DNA of 64,000 nucleotides from Dysidea avara. Lineage: Eukaryota; Porifera; Demospongiae; Dictyoceratida; Dysideidae. The stretch lies in NCBI RefSeq assembly GCF_963678975.1, contig NC_089281.1, forward strand, positions 7,093,277 to 7,157,276. Reading direction: 5' to 3'. The notes under the pieces were generated by a model. That model was not told the origin of the DNA, ran no database searches, and saw only the letters and a list, made by a program, of their open reading frames with translations. The stretch's first letter is position 1; each line of letters opens with the position of its first letter. Of this stretch, positions 1 to 10,657 are shown in pieces. The position numbers were made by a program, and so were the translations under genes.

Positions 1-60
1 TGCTCAAGAAATCAAACCTGGGACCTCTTGATCACCAGGCCAATGCCACCTGGGCTACTA
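1..60 (-). repeat. tRNA-like SINE head (fragment)
   Basis: Read on the minus strand this segment resembles the promoter half of a tRNA. It has an A-box-like TAGCCCAGGTGG, a central stretch with CTGGTGATCAAG, and a B-box-like GGTTTGATTTC at normal tRNA spacing. The acceptor stem and the canonical GGTTCGAATCC are degraded, so I read a tRNA-derived SINE head or tRNA pseudogene, not a working tRNA. Its body would continue leftward outside the window. Confidence 0.4.
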
Positions 61-1804
61 CTGTTGCTGTTGGAAACTATCTCGAAAATTTCTGGCTACA
101 CCTCTGAAATTATATCATTCTTTAGTAGCATACTTCACAAAAAAGAAAGTTACTAATCACAGAGCTACTAGTCTAAACATAGTTGGAGTGATAGTAACTA
201 CAACACTAGTAGCATGAAAAAATTTTGATGCCATTAAAGGGCCATATAAATACCAACACCACTGCTCGGTTTGCTAACAGTGTACAACCCTGACAAGTGA
301 GGACTGTTCTTCCTAGACTATACGCAGTACGTGGTGATAATAGTGCAGCCATCTTGTATGCAGGAACACCATGCTGGTACAACTGGCAGGTGCATATCCC
401 ATAGTTTCCCACGCCATAGAAAAAATGGACAAAATTGTGGTTAGTATTTTCTATATATGAAATATGTACAAGACACTAAATAGTAGAATTTCTTTGAATA
501 AACAAGAGTAGTTAGAAATACTAATAAGCTGTCTGCCTTATATATTTTTGTGAGTGAGCCATGTTTGAAAGATGCCTGCTTTGTCAATTGGACAGCAGAA
601 CTGAGTTGATTGTTCTGACAATTCCTTTTATGAACAAAAACTGTTTATGATGTATTATTTCTGCCTGTAATTAAGTACTAAATGTAAACATACAACAAAT
701 ATTGAAGCTTTGGGATAGTGAGAAATATATTTTAAAAATTGCTACATTTACGTGAAGTCAAAAACAAACTGAACATGTTCCTTAGTGGTAATAGAGGTGT
801 TCTTATAATGTTCTACAATTTTCATCTGCAAAACTAGGGAAACTAAGGGATATACTATGATTCACCATTTTCGTATGCAAAAAGTATATGAAAATTTCTT
901 ACACAATTTTTTTTAAAAAGGTCAACATTCTCTAGTGGAGCAGTCGCTCATGTAAAATAATTTTTGTTCAGCGTAAATCATGCGAAAATATTTGTACATG
1001 AAAATTTCTATTATGAAAATTTTTTGCATGAGCAAATTATGGTATATCTAATTAGGCTGTGCACATAATAACTTAATACTAAATATGTCTGCCTAATACT
1101 GGGCCTGCAAAAACCAGACATGTGAACATAAACACCATCATATAATCATATCTCATACTGGTATAGAACATCTGCATTTATTGACTTGTACCCGTTTATT
1201 GACTTGTACTACAAAGCTGATAAAATGTTTTGTAAGGTCTAAAAGTTATATACAAATAATGAATGCCTGAAAAGACTGTACATGCCCAAACGGCCAAATT
1301 ATAGAACACAGATAGAAATATTTGTTTTGAGTTGTGTAGAAAACTGTTGAAAATATTTGTTTTGAGTGAATAGTTTAGTTGCACAGGAGTATCTGGCTTG
1401 CACTGCTGGGGGGTGGGGAGGAAAAGTTCTCATCTAAGAAGTCTATACACATAATGGGATTCAGAAACCATCAAGGCAATGGCAAGACAGAAGTAATTAT
1501 CAAATCAATGAAGAAAGTAGCCTGGAATGGCAAGTACCTAGGTGACCACAAGCATTGGCAAGTTATCACACAGGGAGTTTCGTCTTCCACTAGCTGCTAT
1601 CACATAGAGTAATGAATCAACAATTATTGGGCAATCAATCAAATACTCTAGGCAATGGCTCATAACTCCACAACCAAAAGTCCACTTTCCACCAAATACT
1701 AAAGCATGTAACATTAGGCTATGGTTACATTCTAACAAAATTCCAGCTGCATGGAGTCTTAGCTATGCATCAGAACTTTGGCAGATACAATATACTCAGG
1801 TATG
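61..1804. other. Intergenic, no gene seen
   Basis: AT-rich sequence with only short unrelated open frames and no splice-linked coding blocks that I can recognise. No repeat boundary could be fixed here. Confidence 0.5.
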
Positions 1805-2073
1805 CATAGGTGTAGCAACAGGTGGGGCTATGGTGGGGCTCTAGTAGAGCAGCCAATAGATGGGGCTCTAATAGAGCAGCCAGATACTCTACAACTCTAA
1901 TAGAACAGCCATGTACTAACAAAGCAAAGTTTAGCCAAGCTTGTTACGAAATTCAATCTCAAAGGCTAACTGTATAGGAGCATGCCCCCAGACCCCTTGA
2001 AAGCACATGTTCCACATACTGAGTGAGCTTTACATATTATACAAATTGTACCTATTTTGTTGCTATGCCTCTG
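1805..2073. mobile_element. hAT-type MITE, 269 bp, with 8-bp target duplication
   Basis: The 8-mer CAGGTATG occurs directly before (1797-1804) and after (2074-2081) this block. The left end CATAGGTGTAGCAAC and the inverted right end GTTGCTATGCCTCTG are imperfect terminal inverted repeats. An 8-bp duplication is typical of hAT transposons. No transposase is encoded, so the copy is non-autonomous. Three copies of the CTCTAATAGARCAGCC motif lie inside (about 1839-1910). Confidence 0.75.
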
Positions 2074-2494
2074 CAGGTATGGCAAAGTCAACTAGATTTG
2101 TTTATGACACTTTCCCACACATTTTGTCTACATGGACACTCAATTGATAGAAATATGCCAAAGCCCCAACAAGATAAGGAGTGCCTAGTATAGTTGAGAC
2201 TCAAGCAGCATACAACCATAGACTGACATTACATACCCTAGAGCCTTGTACCTCTGTTTGCAGTAGTTTATTACAAGCCACTGCTCAAAGTATCATCTGG
2301 TTATCAGTTGTAGCTATTTTGCAACTTATATTTTAGCCAAGGCAAAGGTAGTGTGTTCGTATGACGACTTACTAAGCAAATCTGACATGAAAGGTGTGTG
2401 AAATGAATAGTCTATTGCCACTAGTAGCATGGCTTCTCCACACAGCTTCAATATGATCTTTTGCTGATGTATTTTCCAGCTGCTAACAATACCC

Positions 2495-2525
2495 CCCCCC
2501 CCCCACACACACACACACACACACA
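2495..2525. repeat. Poly-C plus (CA)n microsatellite
   Basis: A run of C followed directly by CA dinucleotides. It is low-complexity sequence and creates spurious frames on the minus strand. Confidence 0.9.
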
Positions 2526-3420
2526 ATGAACAGCTAGGTGAATGATAGCTGGTATGGACATCTGTGTAGCACAATGCCTGGGATGGTGAACTGTGGTGAC
2601 AGCCTAGGTGTGAACGACAGCAGTTGCAAGATGTAGAAGAGTGTCACTGAGTCGTGACACTGTAATTGCACGTGTGGTGAGTGATGGATGCTCTGTGACC
2701 AGTACCTTAGCTGGATATGTTGCGGTGCTAGTTGAGAATGCAGCTGGGAAAACAATGCTTTATCATTTGCAGAGATTCTTGTTGATGACACCATGAGTGC
2801 AATCCTATGGTAGTTAGCAGAGCAGAGTCATGATCTCCATGTCCTTGCATGGCAACAGTTGTAGCACACATCAGAGTAATGAATTGTAGGTGTGGCCTTG
2901 AGGATCCATAAAGGTAGACCGAGAGAATGGTTATACAAAAGCAAATACATGTTGTTTACCTGTGGCGTGTGTGTATTTCATAGTTTATGGTCATTTGTAG
3001 CATGGCTTCTTCACTTAACTAGTAACGGCTTTATTATGATGGCTTATGTAGCTGTAAGAATAAATAATATGGGTTTGTAATCTTCCTTTCTTTGTTGTTG
3101 TGCTAAGTTTAAAATATTATTACATCATTTAATGAACTATTTCCTGGGGAAAGTTACGAAGAACAGACTGGTTTCTATACTTAATTCCTGTTGAATCACT
3201 TTTGTGTACACATTTTCAGACAAATGCTTTGAACAACTATCAATTTTCACTTACTCACTGTCATCTTTCGTTATAAGTAGTGGTTTGTCTTCATGATATT
3301 TCGAATTTTATCACCTTACCATGCTGCCACAAAACAAATAGATTCATTGCACACAGACAAGTCCCTCACAAAGATTTCAAGGCTATTAAACAATGCAATC
3401 ATTGAAAGAACATGTACTGT
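2526..3420. other. Intergenic, no gene seen
   Basis: Only short open frames without supporting splice context. I see no recognisable domain. Confidence 0.45.
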
Positions 3421-3590
3421 ATGACAGGAAATTTTGAAAAAGTTGACAAATCATGTCACTTAAATTCATCAACTTTTAATTCATCAAATGTCCATAAGCG
3501 CCTTTAAAGAAAGTGTTCAGACCTATGATTTCTTGATTTCATCAACATTTAATTTGTCAAAACTGATGAAGTGTGATTCATCTTTCCATC
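3421..3590. repeat. Dispersed repeat, copy 1 of 2
   Basis: Shares wording with 23135-23320: TTGTCAAA/TTGACAAAT blocks, TCATCAAATGTCCATAAGCGC, and a distal TCATCAACATTTAATTTGTC followed by GATGAAGTGTGA. The internal symmetry (TTGACAAAT against ATTTGTCAA) suggests a short MITE. Boundaries are approximate and no target duplication was found. Confidence 0.5.
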
Positions 3591-3877
3591 ATGGGCCATT
3601 TGGCAACTACAGGTGTCTGGGACAGACCATTAATGCAAGCCTCTGCTTGCATTAAAAATCTGCTCTACTTCTTTTATTAATTAGTTTAATGTTATATGGT
3701 TTCACCACTCTGTTTCCTGTCCACCTCCAGTTTCCAGTTCTTAATACGTATTCCCATTATTTTCCGATTATTCTTGCATACTGCACAGGCGATATTGTAT
3801 TAGTGTCAGCTCACCGCGATGGTAAGCTGCCAATCTTATAACGAAATGATGGAAATGGACCGCCCATGCAAATGTGC

Positions 3878-5385
3878 CTGAGCTAGGGTCCACAATCCAA
3901 AAAATCAACTATTACAAATCGATCTCCCTACCATTGTGGAATATTCATTGTAGTATCCCATTGCTAGATCCACCATGAAACCTGAGGCACGATTGTTGTC
4001 TTCACAGAAATATCGTTTTTACTTTTAGTATCTCGTGAGATGCAAAATTTATTTTTAAAATTTCCTTCTCCACACAAAGGACCGGATGAAACTTGCTACT
4101 TAGCCAGATCATATCCAGAGTTGTTGTAGTTAAAAAGTACACACAGAAATAAGTAAATGATTTGCTGGGTGCCCAGCACAGGGTTGCTTTCTTTGAAAAA
4201 ACAGACAAAGAAATACGAAGTTTCGATTTCAAACTGCCCTACCACCCAGGGTAAGAGAAGCCAACTTTTCCTCATAGTGTTTCAACGCGGTTGGGTGCAT
4301 AGTCTGTCTATGCTATTAGTTTGGAAAAGATCTTGGACTTCTCATCATCTGGGTAACGAGCATCAAAATTTTCTGCAGCATTAATGTATTGTGTTGCGCT
4401 TTCTAGCCATTTCCAGTGCTTCTGCAGCCTCAACAATCATTAATTATTGACTAAAACTATGGCAAAAGGTGTCCCTGAGCGTTTGGTAGTCAATTATTAT
4501 TTCATCCACAGCTTCCACACCTCGCTCTAAGCTATGCATCAAGGAAGGCAGCAAAATCACCCAAATTTGACTTCACCTCTCATGCTCCACAGCAACTTCA
4601 AATCTTCACTAGATCACCATACATCACCATTATACTACTGTAAAACATCCCAAAACAAACTGAAAATCTTTCATTTAGATTCGAGCTGGGTGGAGCTCCT
4701 GGTAAAGCTGCTGGTATACTGTATCATATGAAATCACAGAAACACCAACTGCTACTATTACCAAACGTTTTGAACCATCATTAATCTTCATTCTAAACAA
4801 AATTAGGTGACCAGTGTGGCATCAGAAGTACTGGAAAGGACTTTAGCACCATTAAGAGAATCCCTTGAAATGACTGACGCACAAAAATTTTGCCATTCTT
4901 CACCCAGGTGGTGAGAAGTCTCAGATCCTTTCCAGACTAACAGCACAGACAGACTATGCATCCAACCGCATCACATCACTATGAGGAAGAGTTGGTTTTT
5001 CTTGTCTTGGCTGGTAGGGCAGTTTGAATTTGAAAATTCATGTTTTGTTTCCTGATTTTTGAAAAAGAAAGCAACCCTGTGCCGGAAACCCAGTGAATCA
5101 TTTGCTTATTACTGTGCGTACTTTTTAACTATAATAACTCTAGATAATATCTAGCCAAGTAGCAAGTTTTATTCTATTCTTTGTGTGGAGCACAAAATTT
5201 TAAAAACAATTTTTGCATATCTCATGAAATACTAAAATCGATATTTCTGTGAAGACAACAATCGTGCCTCCGGTTTCATGGTGGATCTAGCAATGGGATA
5301 CTACAATGAACATCCCACAATGGTAGGGGGATCGATTTGTAAAAGTTGATTTTTTGGAATGCGGACCCTACTTGAGCCCAAGACG
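3878..5385. mobile_element. Foldback element with about 0.5-kb inverted arms
   Basis: The left arm (about 3878-4385) reappears inverted at about 4860-5385. Matching blocks include the outer TAGGGTCC-ATTCCAAAAAATCAAC, the GATCCACCATGAAACC block and the CAGGGTTGCTTTCTTT block, in mirror order. The loop (about 4386-4860) is unrelated single-copy-looking sequence. Arms have diverged by substitutions and small indels. No transposase frame was seen. It could be a foldback DNA transposon or an inverted duplication of local sequence. Confidence 0.7.
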
Positions 5386-5434
5386 GGAAGCAAAGAATTC
5401 CTCAGAGAATTCAATTATTTGGAGTGGCCGGACC

Positions 5435-5470
5435 TATCAATGTTAAGCCCCCCCAAGTACGGGCAGCGTC
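5435..5470. repeat. Solo end of the CCTATCAATGTTA MITE family
   Basis: Contains CCTATCAATGTTAAGCCCCC, the terminal signature of the Harbinger-like MITEs at 42724 and 52818. The rest of the element is missing or unrecognisable. Confidence 0.45.
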
Positions 5471-5620
5471 GGGATTTATGAAGGGATTTGAACTTTAAAA
5501 TGTGGAGAATCTTTGAAAAGTTGACTTTTGGTACGTGATTAAACCACAGATCCCTTCTGATCTCCACGCTATATGGTGGAGTAAATGTCTTATGCAGGGA
5601 TTTGGTCTAGCGATTTACTG

Positions 5621-5684
5621 TACAGTTGATTTCAGGTTGCTTGCGATTGCGAATGCATTCGCAAGCAACCTGAAATCGACTGTA
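5621..5684. repeat. 26-bp hairpin with 12-nt loop
   Basis: The 26-nt arm at 5621-5646 is complementary to 5659-5684 with one G-T wobble. The loop is TTGCGAATGCAT. See findings. Confidence 0.75.
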
Positions 5685-6059
5685 TCACCGGGGTGGGGCT
5701 TAGTGTATTATAAACACACGTGACACCTCGCGTGACACAAAGCACTGCACACACAGTAAGCTTACACAGTGTATAGTTTGGCTTGCCGAAGTATATAGTA
5801 GGACAAGTGATGTCAGTGTTTACTGTTAGTGACACGACACAACACGAGGTAGTACGGCAGTAGAGGCACGAGCCGCAATTCCAAATAAGATGAATTGGTT
5901 AGTCTAGTCATGGGTGGCACTTATAGATTTTCAAAATTTATATAAGCGTCCTCGCGTGTTACAATCATGGGGCGCAGTATTTAGAAAAAATGTTTTTTTT
6001 GGTTCTTCATATGCTTCGTTATTATTATTATTATTAATGGACAAAAATTGCTTGGCAGT

Positions 6060-6470
6060 ACAAGACTGTCAAGCTAGGCCGCAGGCCTTTGAGAGTGCCC
6101 ATATCTTCTTGTTCTCCATAAATCATCTAGATTCTTCTTAAACAATGCCATGGTTGGTGCAGAAATAACATCTGCTGGAAGAGAATTCCACAAATTAACT
6201 ACTCTGTTGGTGAAAAAATTATGCCTCACTAGCAGCCGAGATCAAAATTTAAAGAGTTTACGGTGGTGACCTCTGGTGGTATCCGTATTACCAAGAGTCC
6301 ATAATATGGACTCTTGGTATTACTCAAAGTGAAAAATGAGGTAGGGTTGATGTCATAGTAACCATTCAATATCTTGTAGGTCTCAATTAGATCTCCCCTT
6401 TGACGTCTACAATACAGTGAATATAAACCAAGTCTCTCTAGACGAGTTTCGTATCGTTAATAATAAAACT
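6060..6470 (-). mobile_element. Non-LTR retrotransposon 3' fragment
   Basis: The minus strand encodes the end of a LINE-type reverse-transcriptase ORF. In order it reads RLERLGLYSLYCRRQRGDL, YKILNGYYDIN, FFTLSNT, then HNFFTNRVVNLWNSLPAD and APTMALFKKNLDDLW before a stop. This C-terminal tail is typical of CR1/L2-like elements in invertebrates. The 5' portion (endonuclease and most of the RT) is missing. A 25-bp insertion (6292-6316) and one further in-frame stop break the frame, so it is dead. Confidence 0.8.
6292..6316. mobile_element. 25-bp micro-transposon copy with 7-bp target duplication
   Basis: A 25-bp near-palindrome (CAAGAGTCC...GGACTCTTG) is flanked on both sides by GTATTAC (6285-6291 and 6317-6323). 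Its ends match those of the 460-bp MITEs at 23478 and 26611. Removing it with one GTATTAC copy restores the retrotransposon frame around it. Confidence 0.8.
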
Positions 6471-6599
6471 TTTAGAAAAATGTACTGATTGATTTCCAAC
6501 TCCAAGGTAGCTGCTACGGGAATCCGTAGATCTAGAGCCAGTAGCTATGATGTGTTTGTATTGCGACAGAGTATGAATTTCATAATAACAAAAGTTGCC

Positions 6600-6795
6600 A
6601 CCCGAGCGACCTGAATTTTACAATATTTGTAGGGGTAAATGTCTATAGTAACATCTCCAAATTTTAAAAGGATAGCATATAGCTCAGTATAGGTCATGAG
6701 ATACTATGATAACATTTTACAGTTTGTCATTTTTTCATACATTGTCTATGAGAGGGGGCCCTTCTGGGTAATCACATAAATAATGTGTGATTATG
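6600..6795. repeat. Half copy of the repeat at 7575
   Basis: The ATTTGTAGGGGTAAATG, CTCCAAATTTTAAAAGGATAG and GGCCCTTCTGGGTAATCAC blocks recur in the same order in the foldback at 7575-7862. Only one arm is present. Boundaries are approximate. Confidence 0.5.
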
Positions 6796-6894
6796 ATGTG
6801 ATTTGAGTTGAGGCTTAGAAGCCTGTACACCCATTCAATTACATACATATATACATACATAAATTAGATGCTGCTCAATAAACAAAATTAACTA

Positions 6895-7510
6895 TGAATA
6901 TAATTATTGCATTAACATAAATCTAAAGTCATAAAAGTAATTATCTATAGTTGATATAAAATTAATTAATGAAGAATTTTCTACAATGTCACTCGTAAGA
7001 TTGTTCCAGTCATTAATTACTCTAGTGCCAAAATAGTTGACCCGACATGAACGGTGGGCAGGGGGCTCAGTTAAGTAATTTATATGCGTAACCTCTAGTT
7101 TGTGTGTTGTGGGAAAGAGTGAAAAAGTTGGAGTGATCTAGATTGAAGTAACCATTCAACAACTTGAAAAGAAATATCATTTGTGCCTGTACAAAAGAGG
7201 TGGTAAATTCATTGATGTCAGTCGATCCATGTAAGACTTGTCTCTTAAAGATGATACTAGTTTTGTAGCACACCGTTGCACACCCTCAAGTTTACGTTGG
7301 TCCAACACATAATGGGGCTCCCAAATTACATTTCCGTATTCTAATATAGGTCAAACCATTGATTTAATATTGCGACAGTACAAATTCGTTCAAATCAATA
7401 AAGCCTCTTTTCATACAAGCCAATACCCTGTTCGCTTTCATAGCTACTTCAGAAGCATGTTGTTGGTGGAACTTTAAATTCGCATCAAATATAATGCCCA
7501 AGTCCTTGTG
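6895..7510 (-). mobile_element. Second non-LTR retrotransposon 3' fragment
   Basis: The minus strand gives a diverged version of the same C-terminal region as 6060-6470. It has a VLACMKRGFIDL-like block, IFLFKLLNGYFNLDHSNFFTL, then RSCRVNYFGTRVINDWNNL and a terminal tail. Stops and shifts separate the blocks. Upstream RT motifs are absent, so it is a 5'-truncated dead copy. It sits in the same orientation as the first fragment. Confidence 0.7.
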
Positions 7511-7574
7511 ACAATTAACCGAGTCCAATGTGGGAAAACAACAAATTCAAATTAATGTCGACGTCATTTCTCAA

Positions 7575-7862
7575 TTTAACATTATTTGTAGGTGTGAATC
7601 TCACACTAACCTCTCCAAATTTTAAAATGATAGAGTATATAGATCATGAGATATGACATTTTGAAATATGTGGTTTTCCCATACATTATCCATGTGATTG
7701 CCCAGAAGGGGCAACTGTTACCCCCTCCCATAGATAATGCATAGAAAAACTGCAAACTTTAAAATGTCAAATCTCATGACTTATATATGCTATCCTTTTA
7801 AAAATTAGAGACATTACTTTTGACATTCACACCTAAAAATGATGCAAAATTCAGGTTGCTAG
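7575..7862. mobile_element. Foldback MITE, about 290 bp
   Basis: The two halves are imperfect inverted copies. TTTGTAGGTGTGAATCTC at the left mirrors ACATTCACACCTAAAAATG at the right, and CATACATTATCCATG mirrors CATAGATAATGCATAG about the centre. Non-coding. Confidence 0.6.
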
Positions 7863-7899
7863 GGGAAACGGTTTAAAATTCCTTATTATGAAATTCATC

Positions 7900-9040
7900 T
7901 ATTAAATTCATTGACTTAAAGCAACTTCAATGGAATTACTGAATCCTGCAGATTTGGGGCAATGTCACCTTACCATAAATGGTGATTATAAGTCCAACCA
8001 CATAGCCGGTTGATAGCCTTTGTACTCCTTACTCAGACTCTAAAAACATTAGGAACACAAAGATAAAATACAGAGACTGAGTCAACTAAACCGTTTTGAT
8101 TGTCTGCCATGCTTTTCAGCAATATAATTATCAAAATCTGTACCAAAATAATTTCCATATGAACATGGTGTCTCATAATAGGCTCACGTGTCTACAAAGA
8201 ATACATCAGAGTCTACTGCATGCTATACAATGATGATTGCACCTTTACCTACAAGTAGGCATTCCAATATCCAAGATTTTTTAATAAAAAATTTCTCCGT
8301 ATATTCCCCAATAGAATCCTGGCACAAAATAACAACTCGCGTTTAACTTGGTATTGCTCCGTAGTCCGAGTTCCATTGATGATGAAAATCGCTATGGTGT
8401 TTGTCCACACGCTGATCATCATGAAAATCTTAGTTTTGTCATGCGCGTTACATATAAGTAAGTTTTGTGTCGTCTTGTAATATTTTCAAGCCTTGTAATG
8501 CATGTAGAATACTTTAAAACTTTAAAAAACGTAGTGTCGGGTGGAAGGTAGTCACTGGTGCTTACTTTAAAGTGCATAGTTACTTCACTGGGGTTAGCAA
8601 TTTTCAGCAATTTTCTGATGGCTGTGTCATCAGCTCAAAAACACTAACCCGGCACTTCAAAGTCGGCATAACAATGCTGTAATTGAAACCACAACTCCAC
8701 CTTAGGTATTGTTGCATCATTGTGGCACCTCCACTTTAGTTGTTTACCTTTATAAGTTGCTAACTTGATGTAGCCACTTACCTATGGGTATGACACCATT
8801 GTATTGAGAAGTGTGGAGTAGCTGAAACATATTTGCTCACCACAAAGCATACAAAGATCGCTGAGATCTGATAACATCTGAAGTTACTCTCATTACATGT
8901 ACAAACCTGCAGCTAGAAGCAACTGCAGTTTCAAGACAGTCCAGATTGCTAGATGGCTTCCTGATTCAATTATGCCATTTTTCTCTTAAAATGTATGGGG
9001 AGCCCTGGAGAAAAAATGTACCTTTTTTCAGTTTTTAAGC
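7900..9040. other. Intergenic, no gene seen
   Basis: No coding or repeat structure that I can support. Confidence 0.4.
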
Positions 9041-9043
9041 ACT

Positions 9044-9385
9044 GTGCATGCCAAAGTAGTTAATTCAAACCCAACAAACTATATATTTCTGAGATCGGCA
9101 ATCAATACTCTATCTATTGAGCATACAAAAAGCCCATTTTTCCAAAATTTAAAAATTGGGCTGGAATGCCTACTACAAGTAGTACGAGATACCAGACTGT
9201 TAGTCTCAGATCACAGCAATACTTTTAAGCATAAGTTAAGTGTCTCATATATCCCCCCAAGTACGAGCCCAAGTACTCTCTCTAATAATGCAATTGTTGA
9301 AAGGATAAATATTTTAGAGGCGCATAAGATTACTTCAACTGTTCTATTAGAGAGCCTGCCTGGAGGGCCTCCTCATTTGCTCTGA
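9044..9385 (+). other. Unrecognised 113-aa open frame
   Basis: An ATG-initiated frame with no domain I recognise. It ends just before the hAT-like element at 9440, and its last 20 codons are low-complexity (Gly-Pro). The composition is not clearly coding and no splice-linked partner exon was found. It may be chance, or an old transposon-encoded fragment. Confidence 0.15.
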
Positions 9386-9439
9386 AGAGAGCTTCTAAAA
9401 GGCTGACTGAAATGATCAGAATGCATGGACTCAGTGACC

Positions 9440-10210
9440 CAGGGGCGTAGGGAGGGGGGGTTCCAGGGGGTTCAGGAACCCCCCTGTAAAATTTAGACTT
9501 CTGCAAGCAGGATCCTAACACACCATTTAGTGTGGCAGGACAAAATGAGTGAGCAATATAGTGTAATGGCACAGCACAACAATTGATAAAACTTACATTC
9601 ATCTCAGGGAAGGATTTACAGAGGTAACATGAGCCCTCTTCAAAACTTGTTAAAAAGATTGATATGCTCTAATAGAGCAGTCAGGTATATACTCTAATAG
9701 AGCAGTCAGGTATACTCTAATAGAACATGCATGTAAATATCCATGTCCATATGAAGTTTTTCAGACATTCCAACATTAAATGCAAAACTTAGCATGACCT
9801 TATACTGCTATATCTTTGGTGTGCAGTGTTTAAAGATATAGAGCTCCAGTAATTTATCACTTGTGTTATGCAAAATGAATTCATGCTATGCATATTTGTA
9901 TAGTTATATTGTTTTGATTGTCATTTGTATCAGTGGATTCATGGCTCCTATACCACAGTGAGATATAACCATCACTTACAGACTAATATATGTGTCTCTA
10001 TGTGTTATGCTGTCTGTTTCCACTAGGTGACTTTATCTAGTACTACTTTCATCCCAGGAGCACTTAATGCATCATAATTAATGTACTTTTTGCATAAAAT
10101 ATAGCAATTTGCTGAGTTTTGATTTATTAAAATATTGAAAGTCTCTCAGCGGCTGGGGGCACAATGCTGGTGCTGGAACCCCCCTTCAAAAAATCCTGGC
10201 TACGCCCCTA
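9440..10210. mobile_element. hAT-like non-autonomous element
   Basis: The left end CAGGGGCGTAGGGAGG and right end CCTGGCTACGCCCCTAG are inverted versions of a common invertebrate hAT terminus. A GGGGGTTCCAG block follows the left end and GGAACCCCCCTTC precedes the right end. No exact 8-bp target duplication was found. Three CTCTAATAGARCA motif copies lie at about 9665-9730. Minus-strand frames over 9330-9602 are by-products. Confidence 0.6.
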
Positions 10211-10657
10211 GACTCTCAGCGGCCAGCTGAAGAACCAATCAATGACTTGTTTGAAGGTTTTTACAGGTTTAGCTATCTGTCCCCTTACTTCCTCCACAGA
10301 AATCCTTAGCAAAAAGCAAAAGATTTATTAGTTCTGTATTGTTTATCATGAACCACAATACTGCATGGGTTCACAGTAGGGGATCGTCCATGTTTTTTTT
10401 TTGCAAAAATCCGACCTAACACAGGTACTTACTTCAAAAATCAAGTAGCTATAGTTACTAGCTGGTTACTTTATTCTTGCATGTAACTTATAGTTACAGT
10501 TAGCTAGCTACACTGTGAAAAATGAAGTGTGCTTTGCTATTTGCATTGTCCTTCTATTTTCTGGCTAAAGAGAAAATTTACCCTTCCCTTTTATTTGCTT
10601 ATACACAGTACAGCTATACACTTATGGTGAATGACAAAATGTGATGTTCTTAGCTCC

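Noticed and set aside
9330-9602. 90-codon minus-strand frame rich in Pro and Gly
   Set aside because: It spans the left terminus of a hAT-like element (CAGGGGCGTAG and G/C runs) and is a product of repeat sequence.
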